DNA of 28,835 bases from the NCBI GenBank assembly GCA_000934455.1, contig KN882318.1:89323-118157 (forward strand). The letters are read 5' to 3'. Positions 23,701-28,835 of the stretch are shown in pieces. Positions within the stretch are counted from its first letter, which is position 1; each line of letters begins with the position of its first letter. A program made the translations under genes and the position numbers. The notes beneath the pieces are model-generated. The model was not told the origin of the DNA, did not search any database, and worked only from the letters and a program-made list of their open reading frames with translations. The stretch is from Apostichopus parvimensis. Taxonomy: Eukaryota > Echinodermata > Holothuroidea > Aspidochirotida > Stichopodidae.

Positions 23701-26700
23701 CTGTGCTCATGCAAATTTTGAAGTCTGAATCCAAACTCAAACACTAAAATATAGATCTCCATTCCATGCACACCAAAGTGCACACCAACAAATGTCAACT
23801 CCAAACCAGGGAATAAATTTATCCACCAAGTATCGCATCCCAAAATGCTATGCTAAAACTGGTCAAATTGCTATACATGTCCAAAGAAGGTGTTTATAGC
23901 AGTATTTTTTTTCTTTTTCTTCTTACAAAGGAACCATAGTTTTTTATTTGAAAGAAAATTCTGCTACACGAAAGTTGAAACCTTAAAACTATCCCTGTTA
24001 ACCACTGATCTCTTGGGCCATACATGTGTACTGTAGCTCCTCCATTTATAAACACAATACTGATCATCACATGGCAAAGTGCTAGACAGCAAACATTGAC
24101 CAAACATACAACATACAAAGGTCCAAAGAGATTCCCACTCACCAGTGATGGAGTTGCCCGTGGAAATTACCGTCGTGCTCGTGTGTGTAGATGAGCTTGT
24201 TAGATTCTGGGTAGTAGTACAAAGGGATGATGTGGTGACAGCAGGCTGCTGTTGATGAGGCTTCTGCCTGTCAAATGCTGCTGCCGCTGCTACCCCTGCC
24301 CCCGCGGGGAAAGAATTTGTTTGTTCGTATGGCACTTCTGATTTGAATGGTTGCCCCGGCACGTGGTGCATCGGACTCTGCTGCTGTGGGTTGGAGTTTT
24401 GTTGCGAAGGTGGCCAGGGTTGCTGCTGGTGCTGCTGCTGTGGCAGAGGGTAGGGAGGAAGGTAACTACCGGGTTGCCTCGAGTCACCGGGCATCATGTT
24501 TGGCTGTCCTATACTGGACGGAGGCATACCGGGACCCCTCATACCAAACCTTTGTGCATTCGGGACACCGTAGGGCCCGTCCAGTCTCTGAGGTACATTC
24601 CCATGTGCGTTTGGCATCTGGGGCTTGTAGCCCATACCACCCCCGCCAGGTCCCCCTCCACCGCTGTAGTTTGGAGGGAAAGGATTACCACCAGCGTTTA
24701 AACTAATATTCCCACCAGCCGAGTTCATGGCCCTCATGGAGGCAGCTGGATCCGGCCCAGGGCCTCCCATACTATTGGAGTTGAATTCATTACATTGTTG
24801 CTGCGAGTTGCCATAGTGGTCCCCCATGGCTCGTATTCTGTCAAAATTTCCCATTGCACTTGAAGTTCCGTACGGAGTGGCGGGTCCACCTCTGAACCCT
24901 GGCCGGCCCATGGCACCTGCAAGGAAAAGAGGAAACGGTTTATAGATATGATGCGGAGACTGACAGAGTATTATTTCCAACGACTCCACGTGAGAAACTT
25001 CAACGAAAAACTGTTCACCCACACCTTCTGTCTAAACAACTTTTTACATTTTATTTTATAATTTTAAAACAAAAGGCCAACTGTAACATGCAACTACTAA
25101 AGACATCAGCAAATCATAAAAAGTACTTTTCGGGTTACCTCCACTCCCCCTCTCTGCCTCCCATCTCTTGTATCCCTGGTGCTTTGCAACACTCTGCAGC
25201 ATTCTAAATTTCCTATCTTTCCCATTTCACCCTTGTTCCTATCAGGGATATACAGTATACTAGTTTTGAGACAATGACTTCTTCAGAATGAGTCACAACT
25301 ACACCTCTGTCAATCAAGGGTCAACGAAGCGGCTCATCTTCCACGAATTTGAGACAAAACTTTTATTTGTAACGCTGCAGTCAAATCTAGGTACTTTGTC
25401 TTGGGATTAAAGCATCGAAAAAAGTCCGAAAAACGAATGATCCCAGTCGACTGTAATGATATTAAAGTAACTCTCTGTACATAAAATAATACACTTATGA
25501 ATTCCTCTCAATATATTTTTGTAAAGCTATCTGATCCATAAAGGCTACTTCAGTGTATACTGCAGTTATTTTGAAAACAATGTACTGCCTTTGCTCTACT
25601 CAGAATCAATCTTTCAACCACCTAATTGACCCTCTCAAAAAAAAAAAAATTTTTTTTTTTTTATCGATGATGATCCTGGGTCCACGGGATCAGTAAAAGT
25701 TCATCAAAAGTACAGATTTCGCACATCAGGACTGATACGGACAGCGCCCTCTTTCCAAACGCTGGACAGAGCCCCAATTGTCCATCCTCCTGACCTAACT
25801 TTCTGCACAACATGTTCCTCCAACCATTTGAAACGTGAACAGATAATTTCCGTAAATCGACAGTTTAAATGAAATTACTTTGCAATTGTTACAGTGAATT
25901 TGTAGATGGCAAAATACGATTTAGCATTCTACGATGAAGACAGACATTCCTCCCCAGTGAGACGTGATCGTGACTGTGTCCTTGCGATGGGGTGGATTGT
26001 AGATACTGTGTTTATTAAACTTGCAAAAGCATTGAAACCACAGATTGCCACATCTATTATTACAGAGCCTGCACAATCGTCCCGTTCTTTCGTCTGAAAG
26101 ATTCTCGTTCGGAACCATCCTCTGGGACGCTACGCGCAAGGCATGCGTGTTACGCTAATTTTCCATGCCTCCTCGCTGCGACCAAACAACAATTACTTGA
26201 TGTGCGTGCTTGACAGCGACCGACAGGAAGGAAAATCCAATTATTTTCCTGTTTCATGATACATACTGCATGGACACATGCTATACCTACTGCCTTCTAC
26301 AGCATTAGAATGTAGGCGATTTCTAGCTTCAACTTTTCGTCTTTAGCAGCCTTCTTGCATTTAAAACTTGTCGACAGTTTAGCAAGCTGACCAGCATTCA
26401 TTGAAATGATTGAAACTGATCAAAATGAAGGTGGGTCGGTCCCCTTATGGATTTTTTTTTCACAGACTGAATCATTAGAGATTCACACCTAAAAATGTCA
26501 TGACCCCGACACTTCTTGCCACCAAGACCAGAGCAATCAACTCAAAATCTCCCAACGACCTCATACCCGACCCACCCACCCCCCCCAGAAAAAAAGGAGA
26601 AAAAAAAGACGAAAATGTTTCACTGTTTAAACTGAAAATTGATTGGTAAGGATAGTTAACTGAATTGCTAAGGGATTTTATTTGCAAATTTTACCCGATT

Positions 26701-28835
26701 ATACTGCAGAACTGGTTAATTAAGGTTAGCCATATTGGTTGCAGTAGCCAGTGGATGAGTTTGTACAATTTACGATAAAGCTAAGGATAAAAGCATACAA
26801 CGTGCAAGGTGAAGAAACATCAGGACTTCAAGCCGAGACCTACCACACTTTCATATAGCAGACGTAACAAGCCTATCACACTGTCATATAGCAGAAGTAC
26901 CAAGCCTACCACACTGTCATATAGCAGACGTACCAAGCCTACCACACTGTCATATAGCAGACATACCAAGCCTACCACACTGTCATATAGCAGACGTACC
27001 AAGCCTACCACACTGTCATATAGCAGACGTACCCAGCCTACCACACTGTCATATAGCAGAAGTACCAAGCCTACTACACTATCATATAGCAGAGTGTACC
27101 AAGCCTATCACACTGTCATATAGCAGTCATACCAAGCCTACCACACTGTCATATAGCAGACGTACCAAGCCTACAGTACCACACTGTCATATAGCAGATG
27201 TACCAAGCCTACCACACTGTCATATAGCGTACCTATTAAGCCTATCACATTGTAATATAGCAGACATACCAAGCCTACCACACTATCATATAGCAGATGT
27301 ACCAGGCCTACCACACTCATATAGCAGACGTAGCGAGCCTACCACACTGTCATATAGCAGACGTATCAAGCCTACCACAGTCATATAGCAGACGTACCAG
27401 GCCTCCCCTTCTTGGCACGTAGGAAGTTGTCTGAAACTGTCATTGTCACAAACTGTGACAGGGTTAAATAACCAAACTGATTGCACCTGTCTTGCGCGGG
27501 TTTTTGTAGATTTTTTTCACAGAGTGCTGCAGCACACAGAACGAGAGAAAATCGTCGGGAGAGGAACGTGGTTACGAAAACACAAAATAAGAAGGAAGAA
27601 CGTGCAAACTACGGGATAGAAAAACTGGCAAAGATACAAAGAGTAGCAATGTGTTACCAGGGGAGCAGATTGCCGAGAGTAACAATAAGTTTAGACAACA
27701 GCGTGAGTGCATGCATGGATCATTGAATTATATGAACCAAGGAGGGATAAAACTGACATGGGATTGGGGAGAGGACATGTTTGGTAATATTGTGACGAGC
27801 AAGGAAGATTATTTCCTTGGCAGTTATCGTATTAAAAAACAAAAAATCAAGTGTTAGGCCTCTCATTTGGACAAAAGTGTCGCAATTTGCTTACAAGCAA
27901 GCGGTGATCTGTATGTGCCGCCGTCCATGCAATGCAAAGCAGATGATTTTAATATTTAAATATTTACTTCTCTCTTGTTTTCTTTCAATGATGAAAAGAG
28001 GTAAGACATTGGGGGGTGGGGGAGGGGTGACTGACCCTAATGAAACAAAAGAGATTCTACAGGTGGGGAAGTGAGAGGGTGGGGGAAAGAGACAGAGGGA
28101 ATAGTGTTTTATTACCTGGCGAACCATAAGGATTCTGATGGTAGTTTACAAAAGACACCTGGTTCTGGTTGCATCCTGGCGATTGATTTGGGTACCTAGT
28201 CATACTTGAGTAGGAGGAGTAGGAGGAGCTGCCGTATGGTGGGGGCCTACTGTTCTGTGGATAACCACCGCCGCTCATCGGCATTTGGTTCCCTGATTGG
28301 AACAGAAAAAGCACCAAGGTTTCAGCATGAACCATGACTACTGATGTGTAATCCTAACCAGGAAGGATTATTTTTGCATTATCCCTACACTTTTCCCACC
28401 ACCACCAAACACCTCTCCCCTTCCCCTTCCCCTCCCCCACACCCCAAAATAAAATCACACACACACCACATCAGGAGTGTCACCTGTTGCAATCAATTAC
28501 ATTACAAACAATGGCAATTTTGAGTCGCTTTGAGAAGATAAATGTATACACCTCCACCATTCTGACAAAACTTCCTTCTCTCTAATGGTGATGTCTGGTT
28601 TCTTCCTCTACACTTTTTAAATTTTTTAATTTAATTTTTTAATATTTTTTTTTTAAATTTAAAAAAAAAATTTTTTTTTAGCAAAGATGGTCAGGGTTTG
28701 ATGCTCTCACTAAAGCTGGTTAGAAAGAACCAACAAAAACTGCTTGTTATTTGTTTAATTTAACAATGTACCTTTCATATCAGGATGTTGTTGCTGCACA
28801 CTGGGACTCTGGCTGAGCCTGTCTGCTCCCTTGTT
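6989..28835 (-). CDS. ARID1: ARID1/BAF250 (Osa) SWI/SNF subunit, 3' part of the gene, spliced
   Basis: This is the large ARID-containing subunit of the BAF chromatin-remodelling complex; in the family it binds DNA with little sequence specificity and bridges the ATPase core to the base module in the nucleus. I assembled it from 12 exons on the minus strand with phase-consistent GT-AG junctions. Using one copy of the duplicated exon gives 5,088 nt, about 1,695 residues plus stop, open throughout. Order: low-complexity P/G/Q/S/N-rich region (residues about 1-465), ARID (about 466-580), second low-complexity region with a conserved DPF motif (about 594-1100), the block EVVFPPDSVEATQP just before the last exon, then the C-terminal BAF250_C region with acidic stretches (about 1115-1695). 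Vertebrate ARID1A is about 2,285 residues, so roughly 600 N-terminal residues and the promoter lie beyond the right edge. ARID2 is unlikely because it lacks this C-terminus. Family assignment is very firm; exact splice choices are by eye. Confidence 0.95.
8734..9448 (-). other. ARID1 intron 11
   Basis: GT-AG intron of 715 bp between exon 11 and the terminal exon. The open frame of the terminal exon runs through its last 250 bp with no coding-like composition. No repeat or RNA gene seen apart from a G-run at about 8960-8968 and a pyrimidine-rich tract near 9316-9358. Confidence 0.85.
9449..9772 (-). CDS. ARID1: ARID1 exon 11, conserved block before BAF250_C
   Basis: A 324-nt exon with acceptor TGTGTAG/GT and donor GATGTGG/GTGAGT, phase 1 at both ends. 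The first part is low complexity (MKRDVFSTNEGMGMHHLPSW). The last third contains HKKEVVFPPDSVEATQP, which aligns by eye with REITFPPGSVEASQP of vertebrate ARID1A. It ends KVHMKTGKDV, equivalent to the segment just ahead of the conserved E-x-WRVMM block. An alternative donor four bases away (GAT/GTGGGT) would break the phase match with the last exon, so it was not chosen. Confidence 0.93.
10022..10247 (-). CDS. ARID1: ARID1 exon 10, Gly/Pro-rich segment
   Basis: A 226-nt exon with acceptor CTTACAG/GCG and donor CTCAAG/GTGAGA, entering in phase 0 and leaving in phase 1. It encodes about 75 residues: ADSFSPGAKRLDTTGPQQG, then a Gly/Pro/His-rich stretch with PHAPGHPGNFPYGSRGSQPG. The F-S-P-G-A-K-R-L motif resembles the P-x-K-R elements (for example PPAKRHEG) in the same part of vertebrate ARID1A. 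Assignment rests on phase, splice sites and collinearity. Confidence 0.9.
10248..10843 (-). other. ARID1 intron 9
   Basis: GT-AG intron of 596 bp. It contains a 12-nt poly(C) run at 10473-10484 and a short ATGATGATG-type repeat next to the donor (about 10816-10834). Nothing else recognised. Confidence 0.85.
10844..11252 (-). CDS. ARID1: ARID1 exon 9, Pro/Gln/Ser-rich segment
   Basis: A 409-nt exon with acceptor TTTCCAG/A and donor AGACCC/GTAAGT. Its first base completes an Arg codon with the two bases left by exon 8, and it exits in phase 0. It encodes 136 residues including a Ser/Asn patch, a Q-run followed by a P-run (QPQQLQQQPPPPPTQQQG) and FPDPNSSPFPQKRP at the end. The CAG/CTG-rich stretch (about 10937-10981) could be length-polymorphic. 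It is a disordered, ARID1-like linker with no defined domain. Confidence 0.9.
11253..11818 (-). other. ARID1 intron 8
   Basis: GT-AG intron of 566 bp. Its main feature is the perfect hairpin at 11528-11567. A purine-rich GGAGGAGG tract lies at about 11696-11711. No coding frame of interest. Confidence 0.85.
11528..11567. repeat. Perfect 16-bp inverted repeat (hairpin) in intron 8
   Basis: Left arm TGCACTAATAGCAGTG (11528-11543) and right arm CACTGCTATTAGTGCA (11552-11567) are exact reverse complements with an 8-nt loop. The word GTGCTTTTCA from the left arm and loop recurs once just downstream (about 11580). It could be a tiny palindromic transposon remnant or a structured intronic element. 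The stem is shorter than a typical animal pre-miRNA (about 22 bp and more). Confidence 0.85.
11819..12422 (-). CDS. ARID1: ARID1 exon 8, disordered region after the ARID
   Basis: A 604-nt exon with acceptor CTCACAG/GA and donor GACAG/GTGAGA, entering in phase 1 and leaving in phase 2. It encodes about 200 residues rich in Asn, Met, Pro and Gly. A segment NNITVRDPFAEMDTA matches the ISVHDPFSDVSD element found just after the ARID in vertebrate ARID1A, supporting collinearity. Several N-N and M-P-N repeats give it the low complexity typical of the family. Confidence 0.92.
12628..12835 (-). CDS. ARID1: ARID1 exon 7, second half of ARID domain
   Basis: A 208-nt exon with acceptor AATGCAG/GTT and donor AAATCG/GTAAGA, entering in phase 0 and leaving in phase 1. 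It encodes the C-terminal half of the ARID: VSKSKQWKQIASTLAIG, then the conserved SAAYTLKKNYIRYLLPYECF helix, and an extension ending in a Lys-rich KKDKKNKK cluster that could act as a nuclear localisation or DNA-contact tail. Human ARID1A aligns by eye as NKNKKWRELATNLNVG and [20 protein letters not shown]. This is the most diagnostic region together with the terminal exon. Confidence 0.95.
12836..13653 (-). other. ARID1 intron 6 (between ARID halves)
   Basis: GT-AG intron of 818 bp separating the two ARID half-exons in phase 0. It contains A-rich imperfect repeats (12868-13075) and a G-rich run near 13539-13555, where the homology of the 2.1 kb duplication begins. No other feature seen. Confidence 0.85.
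12868..13075. repeat. A-rich imperfect tandem repeat, about three units
   Basis: The sequence ATGAATTTTTGTCTCAATGT followed by CTGAACTAAAAATAGCAAAA appears at about 12921-12968. A close variant lies at about 12988-13031 and a shorter form at about 12870-12906. A GAAAATGAAAAT-type simple repeat follows at about 13042-13075. Unit length is roughly 50-70 bp with many indels. Confidence 0.6.
13654..13830 (-). CDS. ARID1: ARID1 exon 6, first half of ARID domain, copy A
   Basis: The protein is identical to copy B (16207-16383): 59 codons, phase 0/0, with the same acceptor and donor. It is the copy closest to the exon encoding the second half of the ARID (12628-12835), to which it joins in phase 0 as GGVVK|VSKSKQW. 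If both copies were real and spliced in, the ARID would carry an in-frame 59-residue internal duplication that would be expected to disrupt the fold. One copy per transcript is therefore expected. Confidence 0.92.
14345..14643. mobile_element. Non-autonomous hAT-type element (MITE) with 8-bp TSD, copy A
   Basis: The element spans 14353-14635 (283 bp) and is bounded by the perfect 8-bp direct repeat AGGATGCA at 14345-14352 and 14636-14643. The left end is CAGGCGCGTAGCCAGG; the right end read inward is CAGGCGTTTAGCCAAGG, giving imperfect terminal inverted repeats starting CAGGCG. An 8-bp target duplication and CAG-type ends are hallmarks of hAT transposons. The interior is AT-rich with G/C runs at the right end and codes for nothing, so it must have been mobilised in trans. 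Confidence 0.85.
15666..16059. other. Copy-A-side sequence not shared with copy B, ending at the gap
   Basis: 394 bp with no counterpart after copy B. The last part (from about 15872) starts TAGGGTTGGGCGATATATCG and continues AT-rich with internal inverted words (TTATCGCGATAA). TAGGG/CAGGG plus GGGCGATA-type ends are common among hAT non-autonomous elements, so this may be a transposon insertion in one haplotype. The other end is lost in the assembly gap, so no target-site duplication can be checked. Confidence 0.4.
16060..16109. other. Assembly gap, 50 N
   Basis: Fifty ambiguous bases in a row. The round number points to a scaffolding placeholder of unknown true size. It sits exactly between the two duplicated 2.1 kb blocks, and the sequence to its right starts at the first base of the duplicated homology, which argues that two overlapping contigs were placed end to end. 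Confidence 0.98.
16207..16383 (-). CDS. ARID1: ARID1 exon 6, first half of ARID domain, copy B
   Basis: A 177-nt, 59-codon exon with acceptor CCGCAG/GTC and donor AAAG/GTATGT, phase 0 at both ends. It encodes the N-terminal half of the ARID fold (LYELSDDPNRKVFLDGL, then a conserved LDLFRLYFLVKEKGGV helix). The family equivalent in human ARID1A is the LFELGNEPERKLWVDRYL to LDLFRLYVCVKEIGGL region. The exon is intact and potentially functional. It lies in the second copy of a 2.1 kb duplication, directly after an assembly gap in plus-strand coordinates. It differs from copy A at three sites, all silent. It is probably the allelic counterpart of copy A, not an additional exon. Confidence 0.9.
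16898..17193. mobile_element. Non-autonomous hAT-type element (MITE) with 8-bp TSD, copy B
   Basis: Same element and same insertion site as the one at 14345-14643: element 16906-17185 (280 bp), TSD AGGATGCA at 16898-16905 and 17186-17193. Its right end read inward is CAGGCGCGCAGCCAAGG, closer to the left end CAGGCGCGTAGCCAGG than the copy A version, so this copy retains the more ancestral terminal repeat. The shared site shows that insertion preceded the divergence of the two blocks. Confidence 0.85.
18218..18698 (-). other. ARID1 intron sequence between duplication copy B and exon 5
   Basis: 481 bp of unique intron with a few TTTCAAA-type short repeats (about 18246-18275) and a TATATA tract (about 18597-18612). 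No coding or structural feature recognised. Confidence 0.7.
18699..18923 (-). CDS. ARID1: ARID1 exon 5 of the window, Pro/Ser/Thr-rich segment before the ARID
   Basis: A 225-nt exon with acceptor TTCCAG/ATG and donor AGGAAG/GTGAGC, phase 0 at both ends, so it can be skipped without a frameshift. It encodes 75 residues starting MEANSLPQLPPTLNQPSP and ending in NGLVLNRK immediately ahead of the ARID exon. The internal ATG at the exon start is probably not an initiator, because the preceding exon joins it in phase 0. The Pro/Ser/Thr content matches the linker before the ARID in the family. Confidence 0.87.
18924..21015 (-). other. ARID1 intron 4
   Basis: GT-AG intron of 2,092 bp. It contains a poly(A) run of about 20 nt (about 20176-20195), a TTGAT/ATCAA-rich stretch (about 20360-20555) and a CA microsatellite (about 20780-20796). 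No gene recognised. Confidence 0.8.
21016..21170 (-). CDS. ARID1: ARID1 exon 4 of the window, Ser/Thr-rich linker
   Basis: A 155-nt exon with acceptor CCGACAG/AC and donor ATCAAA/GTGAGT. Its first two bases complete the codon left by exon 3 (phase 1) and it ends in phase 0. It encodes about 51 residues including TRSTSVTQSITMPVSTP and SIIKTENDDGPQQIK. The IKTEND segment has the shape of a SUMO acceptor site (hydrophobic-K-x-E), which is an inference from sequence alone. Too short to recognise by homology; included because phase, splice signals and position all fit. Confidence 0.82.
21171..24142 (-). other. ARID1 intron 3
   Basis: GT-AG intron of 2,972 bp, AT-rich. It holds the nested inverted repeat at 21252-21454, a small hairpin TTCAAGTCA/TGACTTGAA (about 22530-22559) and a 15-nt poly(G) run at 23403-23417. 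No open frame of interest. Confidence 0.8.
21252..21454. repeat. Nested inverted-repeat (foldback) element in intron 3
   Basis: The outer arms CCAGTTGGGACA (21252-21263) and TGTCCCAACTGG (21443-21454) are exact complements, extendable to 15 bp inward with one mismatch. The inner arms TGCTTCAAAGCACT (21292-21305) and AGTGCTTTGAAGCA (21386-21399) are exact complements in the same order. The whole 203-bp unit can fold on itself. It looks like a small MITE or foldback element; no target-site duplication was found. It lies about 80 bp upstream of exon 4 in gene direction, at the acceptor side. Confidence 0.7.
24143..24916 (-). CDS. ARID1: ARID1 exon 3 of the window, Gly/Pro/Gln-rich N-terminal region
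   Basis: A 774-nt exon with acceptor TTGCAG/GT and donor CACTG/GTGAGT, phase 1 at both ends. It begins AMGRPGFRGGPATPYG, continues through a poly-Gly patch, a G-M-R-G-P-G-M-P motif and a Gln-rich run (QQQHQQQPWPPSQQ), and ends in a Ser/Thr-rich tail. This is intrinsically disordered sequence of the kind preceding the ARID in ARID1 proteins. A run of five alanines sits near residue 300 of the partial protein. The open frame continues past both ends into intron, so exon limits were set by splice signals, not by stops. Confidence 0.9.
24917..28115 (-). other. ARID1 intron 2
   Basis: GT-AG intron of 3,199 bp. Its main feature is the 33-bp minisatellite at about 26829-27405. An A13-T13-type palindromic low-complexity run lies at about 25638-25664. 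The remaining sequence shows no coding signal. Confidence 0.8.
26829..27405. repeat. 33-bp minisatellite, about 17 units
   Basis: The consensus unit on the plus strand reads ACCAAGCCTACCACACTGTC followed by ATATAGCAGACGT. I count 17 copies of the CATATAGC core (one degraded to AATATAGC) spaced mostly 33 bp, with some units of 30-38 bp. Because 33 is a multiple of three, both strands show long repetitive open frames of 11-residue units; these are artefacts of periodicity. Unit divergence is low in the left half and higher, with indels, in the right half. Confidence 0.93.
28116..28292 (-). CDS. ARID1: ARID1 exon 2 of the window, low-complexity P/S/Y/N-rich segment
   Basis: A 177-nt exon with acceptor AATCAG/GG and donor CCAG/GTAATA, entered and left in phase 1. 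It encodes a disordered stretch rich in Pro, Ser, Tyr and Asn (for example NQMPMSGGGYPQ and RPPPYGSSSYSSYSS). Repeated Y-S-S and Y-P/G motifs resemble the tyrosine-rich N-terminal halves of ARID1A/ARID1B. The donor GTAATA is weaker than the others. Assigned to the gene by phase continuity on both sides and by composition. Confidence 0.82.
28293..28771 (-). other. ARID1 intron 1 of the window
   Basis: GT-AG intron of 479 bp. It contains a C-rich tract (about 28396-28444) and a strongly AT-only low-complexity stretch of A and T runs at about 28614-28680. Nothing else recognised. Confidence 0.8.
28772..28835 (-). CDS. ARID1: ARID1 exon 1 of the window (5' truncated by the window edge)
   Basis: The frame is open from the right edge and encodes a polar, Q-rich peptide (NKGADRLSQSPSVQQQHPDM, then K). 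It ends at AAAG followed by the donor GTACAT, leaving phase 1, which matches the acceptor phase of the next exon at 28292. The composition fits the disordered N-terminal region of ARID1 proteins. The true exon start is outside the window. There is no independent homology here, only phase, donor and composition. Confidence 0.7.

Noticed and set aside
23964..24142. Continuation of the exon 3 open frame into EWESLWTFVCC and beyond
   Set aside because: A strong donor (CACTG/GTGAGT) ends the exon at 24143, and the phase fits the next exon; the extension loses the Gly/Pro/Ser composition.
26809..27123. Open frames of 80-104 codons on both strands with an 11-residue repeat (KPTTLSYSRRT)
   Set aside because: They arise from the 33-bp minisatellite whose period is divisible by three; there is no start context, splice signal or non-repetitive coding sequence.
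1..28835. CRISPR array, operon or bacterial-type system
   Set aside because: The window is intron-rich animal DNA; the only regular repeat array is a spacer-less minisatellite.

Overview
The window is genomic DNA from an animal. It carries long GT-AG introns, no operon structure, and one recognisable protein-coding gene on the minus strand. That gene is ARID1 (vertebrate ARID1A/ARID1B, BAF250; fly osa), the DNA-binding, signature subunit of the BAF class of SWI/SNF chromatin remodellers. The protein is clearly ARID1 but diverged from the vertebrate paralogues. The flanks are rich in poly(G), MITE-like elements and minisatellite, and a heterozygous-looking duplication is present. Together these suggest an invertebrate, perhaps a marine deuterostome such as an echinoderm. 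The species assignment is inference only.

Layout, read in gene direction from high to low coordinates. A partial exon runs off the right edge (28772-28835). It is followed by exons at 28116-28292, 24143-24916, 21016-21170, 18699-18923, the first ARID half-exon (present twice, 16207-16383 and 13654-13830), 12628-12835, 11819-12422, 10844-11252, 10022-10247, 9449-9772, and the large terminal exon 6989-8733 with its stop codon. Every junction I placed is GT-AG and every phase matches. With one copy of the ARID half-exon the chain is 5,088 nt, i.e. 1,695 codons plus a stop, open throughout. The N-terminus lies outside the window. The 3' UTR begins below 6989, but its end cannot be fixed.

The most notable structure is a roughly 2.1 kb direct duplication (13557-15665 and 16110-18217) containing the first ARID half-exon. 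The copies are about 98.5% identical and are separated by 394 bp of non-matching sequence plus a 50-N assembly gap. The two 177-nt exons differ at three positions, all silent. The simplest reading is two haplotypes placed in tandem during scaffolding. A true tandem exon duplication in a chromatin-remodeller gene is the alternative. Both copies carry the same non-autonomous hAT-type element with a perfect 8-bp target-site duplication.

Other non-coding structure includes a 17-unit 33-bp minisatellite in intron 2 (about 26829-27405), a perfect 16-bp-stem hairpin in intron 8 (11528-11567), a nested inverted-repeat element just upstream of the exon at 21016-21170, a 28-bp near-palindrome at 1316-1343, a diverged 106-bp tandem pair at 1662-1856, and many poly(G)/poly(C) runs of 10-15 nt. 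I see no other gene, no convincing intact RNA gene, no CRISPR array and no novel multigene system.
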